A stretch of 5,216 nucleotides of DNA, taken from contig QHRT01000243.1 in assembly GCA_003220195.1 (NCBI GenBank), positions 1 through 5,216 on the forward strand, given 5' to 3'. This document shows positions 1 to 5,216 of this stretch, piece by piece. Position 1 is the stretch's first letter. Every line of letters starts with the position of its first letter. The notes beneath the pieces are model-generated. The model was given only the letters and a program-made list of their open reading frames with translations. It was not told where the DNA came from and made no database searches. The stretch comes from Candidatus Rokuibacteriota bacterium. Lineage in GTDB: Bacteria > Methylomirabilota > Methylomirabilia > Rokubacteriales > CSP1-6. Position numbers and translations under genes: made by a program.

Positions 1-264
1 CGTCGCCGTGAGCGCGGTCCGGCGATGCCTCGCACATCGCACCCAGAGCAGTCGACGAAGCTCGACGCCCGCGCGCGCGCCGGACGATGGATCGAACGTA
101 TCGTCGGTATCGACGAGCGCGACCGCGCCGCCGCGGCCGGTGACCTCCGCGAGCCACGTCAGCACGAGACTCGTTCGGCCCGACGACAGCCGGCCGACGA
201 TTTCCGTGATCTCGCCACGTCGTGGAATCGCTACCGATTGGGTGATACCCGGCTTCATGGTCAT
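1..264 (-). CDS. RecA/ImuA-like ATPase-fold protein, N-terminal part (cut by left edge)
   Basis: This minus-strand frame is open from an ATG at 264-262 to base 1 (88 codons, no stop), so the C-terminal part lies outside the window. The translation reads GEITEIVG, then GRLSSGRTSL in the place of the RecA Walker A (GPESSGKTT), then a strand ending ALVDTDDTFDP that resembles the RecA VAFIDAEHALDP region, then GVELRRLLWVRC. That series is typical of the short RecA-like proteins, often called ImuA-like, found beside the Y-family polymerase ImuB and DnaE2 in mutagenic repair cassettes. The usual P-loop lysine is arginine here. Tandem in-frame stops at 273-268 limit the start to the ATG at 264 or the one at 258; neither has a clear Shine-Dalgarno. 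It is divergent from the oxidoreductase gene. Family assignment is fairly safe; an ImuA role is inferred, since the downstream partners are not visible. Confidence 0.8.
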   Translation of the reverse strand, partial: MTMKPGITQSVAIPRRGEITEIVGRLSSGRTSLVLTWLAEVTGRGGAVALVDTDDTFDPSSGARAGVELRRLLWVRCARHRRTALTAT

Positions 265-303
265 GGCTTATCACATGTTGAGTAGCAGGCAAGACCGGAG
301 ATG

Positions 304-325
304 TCGTAGGAAATATCCTGCACGA
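304..325. promoter_or_regulatory. Imperfect dyad in the divergent gap, possible operator or enhancer site
   Basis: TCGTAGGA (304-311) is mirrored by TCCT-GC-ACGA (316-325) around the spacer AATA, with a 2-base insertion in the right arm. It lies between the divergent RecA-like and oxidoreductase genes, in a locally AT-richer stretch. Its centre is about 92 bases upstream of the start site predicted from the sigma-54-like element at 380-395, a usual position for an enhancer-binding activator. It could instead control the RecA-like gene. No matching regulator is known to me. Confidence 0.25.
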
Positions 326-348
326 CCACCATATCCGGGGGTTTTGAG

Positions 349-358
349 CGTCATGACG
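349..358. promoter_or_regulatory. Perfect 10-bp palindrome CGTCATGACG
   Basis: The palindrome CGTCATGACG does not extend at its flanks. It sits 21 bases upstream of the sigma-54-like element in the same divergent gap, so it could be a protein-binding half of the control region. A 10-bp palindrome is not rare by chance, so this is a weak call. Confidence 0.2.
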
Positions 359-379
359 ACTTCTCGCCCGGAGACCCGC

Positions 380-395
380 TGGCCTTTGCTTTGCA
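380..395 (+). promoter_or_regulatory. Sigma-54-type (-24/-12) promoter candidate for the oxidoreductase gene
   Basis: The sequence TGGC-CTTTGCT-TTGCA matches the conserved ends of the RpoN consensus (TGGCAC-N5-TTGCA), with the exact 10-base spacing between GG (381-382) and GC (393-394). The inner A and C of the -24 block are not matched. Placing C394 at -12 predicts a start near base 406 and a 33-base leader that contains the GGGAGAG ribosome binding site. The element is intergenic and on the correct strand. Two dyads upstream (304-325 and 349-358) could be activator sites. No mapped transcript supports this, so it remains a sequence prediction. Confidence 0.5.
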
Positions 396-427
396 GCCAC
401 CGAAAGAGAAACCATTGGTCTGACGTC

Positions 428-434
428 GGGAGAG
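428..434 (+). promoter_or_regulatory. Ribosome binding site of the oxidoreductase gene
   Basis: GGGAGAG lies 4 bases before the ATG at 439 and decides that start. Confidence 0.7.
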
Positions 435-438
435 CGCG

Positions 439-1524
439 ATGGCGAAGCAGATCGGATACGCGGTGGTCGGCCTCGGCGACGCCGCTCGGCGAGCGGTGTT
501 ACCTGCGTTCGCCCGGGCTACGGAGAATTCACGCCTGGTGGCCTTGATCTCCGGTGACCGCGCGAAGGCCCAGGCCCTCGCGCAAGAGTTCCACGCCACC
601 GCGTACCACTACGACGACCTGCGACAGTGCCTCGAGCGCGACGACGTCAACGCGGTCTACATCACGTTGCCGAACTCGATGCACTGCGACTACACGGTCG
701 AAGCCGCGCGCGGGGGCGCCCACGTGCTCTGCGAACGGCCCATGGCCGTCACCGCCGACGAGTGCCGCCGGATGATCCGCACGTGCCAGACGAACCGCAT
801 GAAGCTGATGATCGCGTACCGGCTCCGCTTCGAGCCGGCCACGCTCGCCGCGATCGAACTCGTGCGGAGCGGGCACATCGGGCAGCCGAAGACGTTCAGC
901 TCGGACGTCACGACCCGGCTCGAGCGCCAGGACGACATCCGGCTCCAGCGCCGCCTCGGCGGCGGGACCGTGTACGACCTCGGGGTGGACGCGATCCACG
1001 CCGTCCGCAACCTGCTCGCCGCCGAGCCCGCGCAGGTGATGGCGATGACCGCGCGCACCGGCCGGCGCTACGGCGGCGACGTCGACGAGAGCGCCGTCGC
1101 GCTCATCCGCTTCCCCGACGAACGGCTGGCGCACTTTCACACGAGCTTCGGGGAAGAAGCCGTCTCGACCTACACGATCTTCGGCGAGGAAGGCCTGATC
1201 CGCGTCGTCGACGCGTACCGCAACGACGCCGTCATCACGATGGAGATCGTCCGGAACGGCGAGACGGAACAGCGCCGGTTCGAACCCGTCGACCAGTTCG
1301 CGGCGGAGATCACGTACTTCTCGGACTGCCTCCTGAACGACCGCCAGCCCGAGCCGTCCGGGATCGAGGGACTGCAAGACGTCCGGATCATCGAGGCGAT
1401 CTATCGTTCCTCACGCGACGGCCGACCGGTGACGCTGCCGCGGCTGGCGCGCGTCGACGCGGTCCCGAGCGCAGAGCAGGACATGCGAAACAAGCTGAGC
1501 AGCGACCGGCGTCAAGCGAGTTGA
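439..1524 (+). CDS. Gfo/Idh/MocA-family NAD(P)-dependent oxidoreductase (glucose-fructose oxidoreductase-like)
   Basis: The 361-residue product has the usual family length and no signal peptide, so it should be cytoplasmic. Residues 5-125 form the Rossmann NAD(P)-binding domain, with the dinucleotide loop GLGDAA at 11-16 and the region ending CERPMA at 98-103. The rest is the family's alpha/beta substrate domain, starting with YRLRFEPATLAAIELVRSG (127-145), which resembles glucose-fructose oxidoreductase-type members. The active-site segment is GGGTVYDLGVDAIH (174-187). The family's EKP motif reads E99-R100-P101, so the lysine that normally contacts the cofactor and substrate is arginine. Members reduce or oxidise sugars and cyclitols; the substrate cannot be told from sequence. 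The ATG at 439 follows a GGGAGAG site. The stop codon lies within a perfect hairpin (1506-1530). It stands alone in its direction except for the peptidoglycan-binding gene 64 bases downstream. Confidence 0.9.
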   Translation: MAKQIGYAVVGLGDAARRAVLPAFARATENSRLVALISGDRAKAQALAQEFHATAYHYDDLRQCLERDDVNAVYITLPNSMHCDYTVEAARGGAHVLCERPMAVTADECRRMIRTCQTNRMKLMIAYRLRFEPATLAAIELVRSGHIGQPKTFSSDVTTRLERQDDIRLQRRLGGGTVYDLGVDAIHAVRNLLAAEPAQVMAMTARTGRRYGGDVDESAVALIRFPDERLAHFHTSFGEEAVSTYTIFGEEGLIRVVDAYRNDAVITMEIVRNGETEQRRFEPVDQFAAEITYFSDCLLNDRQPEPSGIEGLQDVRIIEAIYRSSRDGRPVTLPRLARVDAVPSAEQDMRNKLSSDRRQAS

Positions 1525-1530
1525 CGCCGG
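1506..1530 (+). terminator. 10-bp perfect hairpin spanning the oxidoreductase stop codon
   Basis: CCGGCGTCAA (1506-1515) pairs fully with TTGACGCCGG (1521-1530) around the loop GCGAG; the TGA stop at 1522-1524 is inside the right arm. No T-run follows, so it is not a classic intrinsic terminator. It may end or attenuate transcription before the next gene, or protect the 3' end of the message. Confidence 0.45.
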
Positions 1531-1545
1531 ACGTGCGGGAGCAGG

Positions 1546-1561
1546 CAAACATCCAAACATT
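1546..1561. repeat. Short tandem repeat CAAACATC/CAAACATT
   Basis: Two adjacent 8-base copies differing only in the last base lie in the 64-base gap before the peptidoglycan-binding gene. They could be a regulator half-site pair, or simply an A/C-rich unstructured leader. Too short to interpret further. Confidence 0.3.
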
Positions 1562-1588
1562 CAAGCGACACACGGGAAGGAGTCAGGG

Positions 1589-2260
1589 ATGAAGGACTGG
1601 AAAACTATCGTGGCAGTGCTCGTCGCGAGCGCGCTGATCGCCGGGCCCGTCTGGGCACAGACGTCGACGTCCCCCGACAAGGACAAGAGCAAGACGGGAA
1701 CGACGACGGGGACGATGAACAAGGACACGGGGACCGGAAGCACCGGCGGCACGACGAGCGCCCCCGGAGGAACGAGCGGGACGAGCGACACGATGAAGTC
1801 CGGCTCGACCGCGACGACCGACAAGTCCGATACCGGGAAGGACATGGGCAAGATGGGCCGCCAGGCCAAGGGCGGCAATGCTGACCGGATGAAGGCCGTC
1901 CAGCAAGCGTTGAAAGACAAGGGCCATGATCCCGGACCGATCGATGGCCGCATGGGCCCGAAGACGCAGGCCGCGTTGAAGGACTTCCAGAAGGCCGAAG
2001 GGATCAAAGAGAGCGGGCGCCTCGACTCCGATACGATGGCCAAGCTCGGTGTTCAAGGCATGAGCGGCTCGGCCGGCACGTCGAGCCCGTCGGCGTCTCC
2101 CGCCACGGACAAGGCGACGAGCGGCGGCAGCGCGTCGCCGTCCCCAAGCGCGCCGAGCTCCTCGGGCACCGGCTCGCCTTCCAGCAGCAGCACTCCGTCC
2201 GCCAGCTCGCCCGCGACGGGCGGCGCGACCGACACGAAGACCGATACCGACAAGAAATAA
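1589..2260 (+). CDS. Exported protein with a peptidoglycan-binding (PG_binding_1) domain between low-complexity linkers
   Basis: The 223-residue product begins with a Sec signal peptide: charged MKDWK, a hydrophobic core at about 7-19, and a likely cut after A23 (VWA/Q). Residues 24-95 are a Thr/Gly/Ser/Lys-rich linker with repeated DK and GT pairs. Residues 98-155 are a single PG_binding_1 domain, recognised by MKAVQQALKDKGHDPG, then PIDGRMGPKTQAAL and a final SDTMAKLGV. Residues 156-223 are a Ser/Pro/Ala/Thr tail ending in DTKTDTDKK. No hydrolase or other catalytic domain is present, so it is probably a periplasmic wall-binding accessory or structural protein. The start is fixed by GGGAAGGAG (1574-1582) 6 bases before the ATG. 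It is 64 bases after the oxidoreductase gene, with a hairpin between them, so co-transcription is uncertain. The domain call is strong; the biological role is unknown. Confidence 0.88.
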   Translation: MKDWKTIVAVLVASALIAGPVWAQTSTSPDKDKSKTGTTTGTMNKDTGTGSTGGTTSAPGGTSGTSDTMKSGSTATTDKSDTGKDMGKMGRQAKGGNADRMKAVQQALKDKGHDPGPIDGRMGPKTQAALKDFQKAEGIKESGRLDSDTMAKLGVQGMSGSAGTSSPSASPATDKATSGGSASPSPSAPSSSGTGSPSSSSTPSASSPATGGATDTKTDTDKK

Positions 2261-2285
2261 CGACCGGTCGGGCCGTGGAAACCAG

Positions 2286-2313
2286 GAAGGCCGGGAGCCG
2301 TCTCCCGGCCTTC
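2286..2313. terminator. 12-bp perfect hairpin between convergent genes, probable bidirectional terminator
   Basis: GAAGGCCGGGAG (2286-2297) pairs perfectly with CTCCCGGCCTTC (2302-2313) around the loop CCGT. It lies 25 bases after the stop of the plus-strand gene and 27 bases after the stop of the minus-strand glycosyltransferase gene, where a shared terminator is expected. Only two T's follow the G/C-rich stem on either strand, so a long U-tract is missing. Confidence 0.7.
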
Positions 2314-2340
2314 GACGTGTGGTGTCGGCGCGAAGAAGTC

Positions 2341-3366
2341 TCAGCTCGCGAGCCGGCGATAGACCGCCTCGTAGAGATCCGCCATCGTCGCGACGGAAAA
2401 TCGCGCGGCGACATCGGCACGGCAGCGGGCGCGGTCGATGAGATCCAGACTCTTGACCGCCGACGCCAGCTCGTCGACGGTGTCCGCGATCCATCCGGTC
2501 TCACCGTCGCGGATGATCTCGGGCACCGAGCCATACGGACGGGCAATCACCGGCGTGCCGCACGCGAGGGCCTCGAGCATCGCCAGGCCGAAGGGCTCGG
2601 GCCAGTCGATCGGAAAGAGCAATGCGCGGGCTTCGCCGAGGAACCGGTACTTCTCGTCGTCGCCGATCTCCCCGACGAACTCGACGAGCGGATGCTCGAG
2701 GAGCGGTCGGATCTGCTCGAAATACGCGCGATCCGGCGCGTCGACCTTCGCCGCGATGCGGAGCGGCACGCCAGCACGCTTCGCGACCTCGATCGCCACG
2801 CGGACGCCCTTTTCGGGCGAGATGCGGCCGAGAAACGCGAGAGAGCGTCCGCCCGCCGGCGAGAACGGAATCGCGTCGAGCGGAAGGCCGTGCGGGACGG
2901 TCGCCACCCAGCGCAGATCGAGGTGCGCGACGGCCGTGCGCTGCGCGTCGCTGATCGACACGAGCGGGATGTCGGAGAACTCCGACAGCGCGTGGACGAT
3001 CGCGGGAGTATCGAGACGGCCGTGCAGCGTGTGCACGATCGGGATGCCGCCGAGCCGCGAGAACGGGAAGGCGAGAACGTCGACGTGCGCGTGCAGAACG
3101 TCGAACTCCGGAGCGCGCCCGAACGCCTGCCCGAGCTCGACCACGTGCGCCGCCAGCGCGTCGGGACTGTCGGGATCGAGGCGAAGGGGACGCGGAACGG
3201 CCGAGATCAATCGAGCGGACGTTCGCGAGTCACCGCTGGCGAACAATGTGACGTCGTGGCCGCGGCGAACGAGCTCCTCGGTGAGCCAGCCGACCACGCG
3301 TTCGGTGCCTCCGTATAATTCTGGGGGAACGCTCTCGAACAACGGAGCGATCTGCCCGATCCGCAT
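2341..3366 (-). CDS. Family 4 glycosyltransferase (GT-B fold)
   Basis: The 341-residue protein starts at the ATG at 3366-3364 with MRIGQIAPLFESVPP, a typical GT4 first strand. The open frame continues upstream to 3570, but that stretch is Arg-rich and overlaps the divergent gene, so the longer form is rejected. The N-terminal acceptor domain contains ELYGGTERVV (16-25) and HTLHG (112-116). The C-terminal sugar-nucleotide domain contains LGRISPEKG (179-187), with the phosphate-binding R181 and K186, and EPFGLAMLE (257-265), the E-x7-E motif of retaining GT4 enzymes, followed by CGTPVIA. The enzyme moves a sugar from a nucleotide donor to an unknown acceptor in the cytoplasm. No Shine-Dalgarno is visible; a sigma-54-like element sits immediately upstream. 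Its divergent neighbour is a debranching-type glucosidase, hinting at alpha-glucan or storage-sugar metabolism, but cell-surface glycan work cannot be excluded. Confidence 0.92.
   Translation of the reverse strand: MRIGQIAPLFESVPPELYGGTERVVGWLTEELVRRGHDVTLFASGDSRTSARLISAVPRPLRLDPDSPDALAAHVVELGQAFGRAPEFDVLHAHVDVLAFPFSRLGGIPIVHTLHGRLDTPAIVHALSEFSDIPLVSISDAQRTAVAHLDLRWVATVPHGLPLDAIPFSPAGGRSLAFLGRISPEKGVRVAIEVAKRAGVPLRIAAKVDAPDRAYFEQIRPLLEHPLVEFVGEIGDDEKYRFLGEARALLFPIDWPEPFGLAMLEALACGTPVIARPYGSVPEIIRDGETGWIADTVDELASAVKSLDLIDRARCRADVAARFSVATMADLYEAVYRRLAS
3314..3319 (+). promoter_or_regulatory. Consensus -10 hexamer TATAAT, possible promoter of the debranching-type gene
   Basis: TATAAT lies within the antisense of the GT4 gene's 5' end, 90 bases before the GTG at 3409. 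Only a weak -35 (CCGACC, 3290-3295, 18-base spacer) precedes it. The same bases encode part of the conserved ELYGG segment of the GT4 protein, so the match may be a coding coincidence. With a 42-base intergenic gap, a promoter for the plus-strand gene inside the GT4 coding sequence is nevertheless plausible. Confidence 0.3.
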
Positions 3367-3378
3367 GCGGTTTCGGGC

Positions 3379-3394
3379 TGCAAGCGGGGTGCCC
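3379..3394 (-). promoter_or_regulatory. Sigma-54-type (-24/-12) promoter candidate for the GT4 gene
   Basis: Read on the minus strand the sequence is GGGCAC-CCCGC-TTGCA, which matches the RpoN consensus TGGCAC-N5-TTGCA except at the first base and has correct GG-to-GC spacing. It lies in the 42-base gap between the divergent genes. Counting 12 bases from its -12 C (3380) puts the start near 3368, only 2 bases before the ATG at 3366. That would give an essentially leaderless message, consistent with the missing Shine-Dalgarno but unusual for this promoter class. Chance in GC-rich DNA remains possible. Confidence 0.4.
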
Positions 3395-3401
3395 GGGGGA
3401 G
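3395..3401 (+). promoter_or_regulatory. Ribosome binding site selecting a GTG start
   Basis: GGGGGAG ends 7 bases before the GTG at 3409. It supports that non-ATG start, because no in-frame ATG occurs until well inside the protein. It directly abuts the minus-strand sigma-54-like element. Confidence 0.6.
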
Positions 3402-3408
3402 TGTTGCC

Positions 3409-5216
3409 GTGCTGAACGAGCCCGCGCCGCTGGCGCCGTTTCACATCCAGACGTCGCCGGAAGCGGCGGCGATCCCGAAGCTCGTGCTGAAGGACGAGGA
3501 GTCGTTTTTCGTGTCCGATCGCGCCGGCGATTTCCCCGCGCACTTCGAGGGCGAGCTCGGGTTTTACCATCGCGGGACGCGGTATCTGCGCTGGCTCGAG
3601 GTCCGCCTGAACGGGACCCGTCCGCTCCTGCTCGGCGCCGAGGTCTCACCGGAGAACGACCAGATCCTGGTCGCGCTGACGAACGCGGATCTGCGCGGCG
3701 CCGACGGCACGCTCGTGCCGCGGAACACGATCTACCTCGACCGGCTGCTCTCGATCGCGGGCCCGCGGCTCGTCCAGTCGTTCACGATTTCGAGCTATCA
3801 CGACGTCCCGTGCACGGTGACGGTCGAGCTGATCTTCTCCTCGGACTTCCACGACGACTTCGAAGTTCGCGGGATGCGGCGGCCGATGCGCGGGCGGCTC
3901 ATCGGCGAACACCGCGCCAACGGCACCGTGCGGATCGGATACGAGGGCCTCGACGGCGTGCGTCGGACCACGGAGCTCGCCTTCGCGCCGTCGCCGGCGC
4001 TGGTCGCATCCAGCCGGGCGGTGTATCAGCTGTCGCTCGCGTCCAATCAGCCGGCGCGTATCGACGTGACCGTGACGGCCGCGGCGGGCGACATCCACGA
4101 ACCCGCGTCCGGCGCGCGGGTTTCCGGCGCATCGATGCATGGTCCGGGTCCGGAGCACGACCATCTCCGGAAGCAATCGACGGTGATCGAGACGGACAAT
4201 CCCGCCTTCAACGCGCTCGTCGCACGGTCGCTCGTCGATCTCCAGATGCTGCTCACGTCGACCGCCGCGGGGCGTATTCCCTACGCCGGCGTGCCGTGGT
4301 ACGTCGCGCCCTTCGGCCGCGACAGCCTGATCACCGCGCTGCAGCTCTTGCCGTATCACCCGGGCGTCGCGGCCGCGACGTTGCGATTTCTCGCGACCTG
4401 GCAGGGCCGCAAGAGCGACGCCTTCCGCGACGAGGAGCCCGGCAAGATCCTCCACGAGTACCGGCAAGGCGAGATGGCGAATTGCCGCGAGATCCCCTTC
4501 ATCCCGTACTACGGGACGATCGACGCGACGCCGCTCTTCGTCATGGTCCTCACGGAGTACGCCCGATGGACGGCGGACCTCGCGTTCGTGCGCGAGCTCT
4601 GGCCCGCGGCGCGCGCCGCGCTGGCGTGGATGCGCGAGCACGGCGATCGGGACGGCGACGGCTACCTCGAGTACGCCACTCGTTCGAGCCTCGGGCTCGG
4701 CAATCACGGCTGGAAAGACTCGGAGGACGCCGTGAGCCACGCCGACGGAAGGCTCGCGCGGCCACCGATCGCTTTGGTGGAGGTGCAGGGCTACGCGTAC
4801 GCCGCGCTCCGCGGCGGCGCCGAGCTCGCGCATTTGCTGGGCGACGACGACACGGCAGCCACGCTGCGCCAGGCGGCCGATCGGCTGCGCGAAAGGTTCA
4901 ATCAGGATTTCTGGATGGAAGACGAGGGTGTCTACGCGCTCGCGCTCGACGCAGACAAGAGGCGCTGCGAAGTCGTCGCGTCGAACCAGGCCCACGCGCT
5001 GTGGACCGGCATCGTGCACGAGAACCGCGCCCCGCTCGTCGCCAGGAGCTTGCTCGCCGACGACATGTCGACCGGCTGGGGCATCCGCACGCTCTCGGCC
5101 CGAGAGCGACGCTACAACCCGATGAGCTATCACAACGGCTCCGTCTGGCCGCACGACAACGCGATCGCGGCGGCGGGGCTCAGCCGGTATCGTCTCGCGC
5201 CCGCGGCGCTCGCCAT
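3409..5216 (+). CDS. Glycogen-debranching-type enzyme (amylo-alpha-1,6-glucosidase family), cut by right edge
   Basis: From the GTG at 3409 the frame is open for 602 codons to the window end. Family members of this architecture run to roughly 700 residues, so about the last 100 are missing. Residues 30-235 form the N-terminal beta-rich debranching domain (GDE_N_bis type), with FFVSDRAGDF (33-42) and GFYHRGTRYL (51-60). From about 265 onward is the (alpha/alpha)6-barrel glucosidase domain: YAGVPWYVAPFGRDSL (292-307), KILHEYRQGEMA (346-357), YYGTIDATPLF (367-377), DRDGDGYLEYA (413-423), GNHGWKDSEDAV (431-442), VEVQGYAYAAL (457-467) and NPMSYHNGSVWPHDNA (570-585). Such enzymes are expected to trim alpha-1,6 branches or act on related alpha-glucans. 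No signal peptide is seen, so it should be cytoplasmic. The gene is divergent from the GT4 gene with a 42-base gap. Exact substrate specificity is not deducible. Confidence 0.9.
   Translation, partial: MLNEPAPLAPFHIQTSPEAAAIPKLVLKDEESFFVSDRAGDFPAHFEGELGFYHRGTRYLRWLEVRLNGTRPLLLGAEVSPENDQILVALTNADLRGADGTLVPRNTIYLDRLLSIAGPRLVQSFTISSYHDVPCTVTVELIFSSDFHDDFEVRGMRRPMRGRLIGEHRANGTVRIGYEGLDGVRRTTELAFAPSPALVASSRAVYQLSLASNQPARIDVTVTAAAGDIHEPASGARVSGASMHGPGPEHDHLRKQSTVIETDNPAFNALVARSLVDLQMLLTSTAAGRIPYAGVPWYVAPFGRDSLITALQLLPYHPGVAAATLRFLATWQGRKSDAFRDEEPGKILHEYRQGEMANCREIPFIPYYGTIDATPLFVMVLTEYARWTADLAFVRELWPAARAALAWMREHGDRDGDGYLEYATRSSLGLGNHGWKDSEDAVSHADGRLARPPIALVEVQGYAYAALRGGAELAHLLGDDDTAATLRQAADRLRERFNQDFWMEDEGVYALALDADKRRCEVVASNQAHALWTGIVHENRAPLVARSLLADDMSTGWGIRTLSARERRYNPMSYHNGSVWPHDNAIAAAGLSRYRLAPAALA

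Noticed and set aside
8..547. A 179-codon plus-strand open frame at the left end
   Set aside because: It overlaps the RecA-like gene and the divergent control region and continues into the oxidoreductase out of frame; the composition is Arg/Ser-rich without motifs.
529..1377. A 282-codon minus-strand open frame inside the oxidoreductase gene
   Set aside because: No domain signal; it mirrors the real plus-strand gene.
1583..2494. A 303-codon minus-strand open frame across the peptidoglycan-binding gene
   Set aside because: It is Arg/Gly/Ala-rich low complexity, covers the terminator hairpin and overlaps the GT4 coding end; the plus strand has a signal peptide, Shine-Dalgarno and a known domain.
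2275..3318. A 347-codon plus-strand open frame opposite the GT4 gene
   Set aside because: Arg/Glu/Asp-rich antisense shadow with no motif; it starts at the hairpin and has no Shine-Dalgarno.
3367..3570. A 68-residue N-terminal extension of the GT4 protein
   Set aside because: It is Arg-rich, lacks similarity to GT4 N-termini and would overlap the divergent gene's coding start; MRIGQIAP is a typical GT4 beginning.
3646..5154. A 502-codon minus-strand open frame opposite the debranching-type gene
   Set aside because: Its translation is Arg/Val/Ala/Asp-rich with no recognisable domain, and the opposite strand carries an unmistakable conserved enzyme. It is a shadow of GC-rich codon use.
1..5216. 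A mobile element, defence system or CRISPR array
   Set aside because: I found no transposase or integrase motif, terminal inverted repeats, or regularly spaced repeats; composition looks uniform and the genes are housekeeping or metabolic types.

Overview
The window is a high-GC bacterial chromosomal segment with five protein genes, two of them cut by the window ends. There are no RNA genes, insertion sequences, CRISPR arrays or tRNAs that I can see. The combination of a RecA/ImuA-like protein with a GRT Walker A, a Gfo/Idh/MocA oxidoreductase close to the glucose-fructose oxidoreductase branch, a secreted low-complexity peptidoglycan-binding protein, and a GT4/glycogen-debranching pair suggests a soil-type Acidobacteriota (perhaps Vicinamibacteria). 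That placement is an inference from general familiarity with such proteins, not from a search.

Layout. Bases 1-264 (minus) hold the N-terminal part of a RecA/ImuA-like protein that runs off the left edge. A 174-base divergent gap (265-438) contains no gene but has a well-formed sigma-54-type -24/-12 element (380-395), two dyads upstream of it, and a Shine-Dalgarno. Bases 439-1524 (plus) encode the oxidoreductase, whose stop codon lies inside a 10-bp perfect hairpin. Bases 1589-2260 (plus) encode an exported peptidoglycan-binding-domain protein. A 12-bp perfect hairpin at 2286-2313 separates it from the convergent GT4 glycosyltransferase gene (2341-3366, minus). Only 42 bp away, a glycogen-debranching-type enzyme starts with GTG at 3409 (plus) and runs off the right edge with no frame break.

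How the genes may fit together. The GT4 transferase and the debranching-type glucosidase are divergently transcribed from a very short gap and plausibly belong to one alpha-glucan or storage-sugar programme. The oxidoreductase is also a likely sugar enzyme. Both the oxidoreductase and the GT4 gene have a sigma-54-like element immediately upstream on the correct strand. This is the most interesting pattern in the window, because it would put two carbohydrate genes under enhancer-dependent control. The RecA/ImuA-like gene probably belongs to a separate DNA-damage module extending to the left. I found no clear evidence of a wholly new system.
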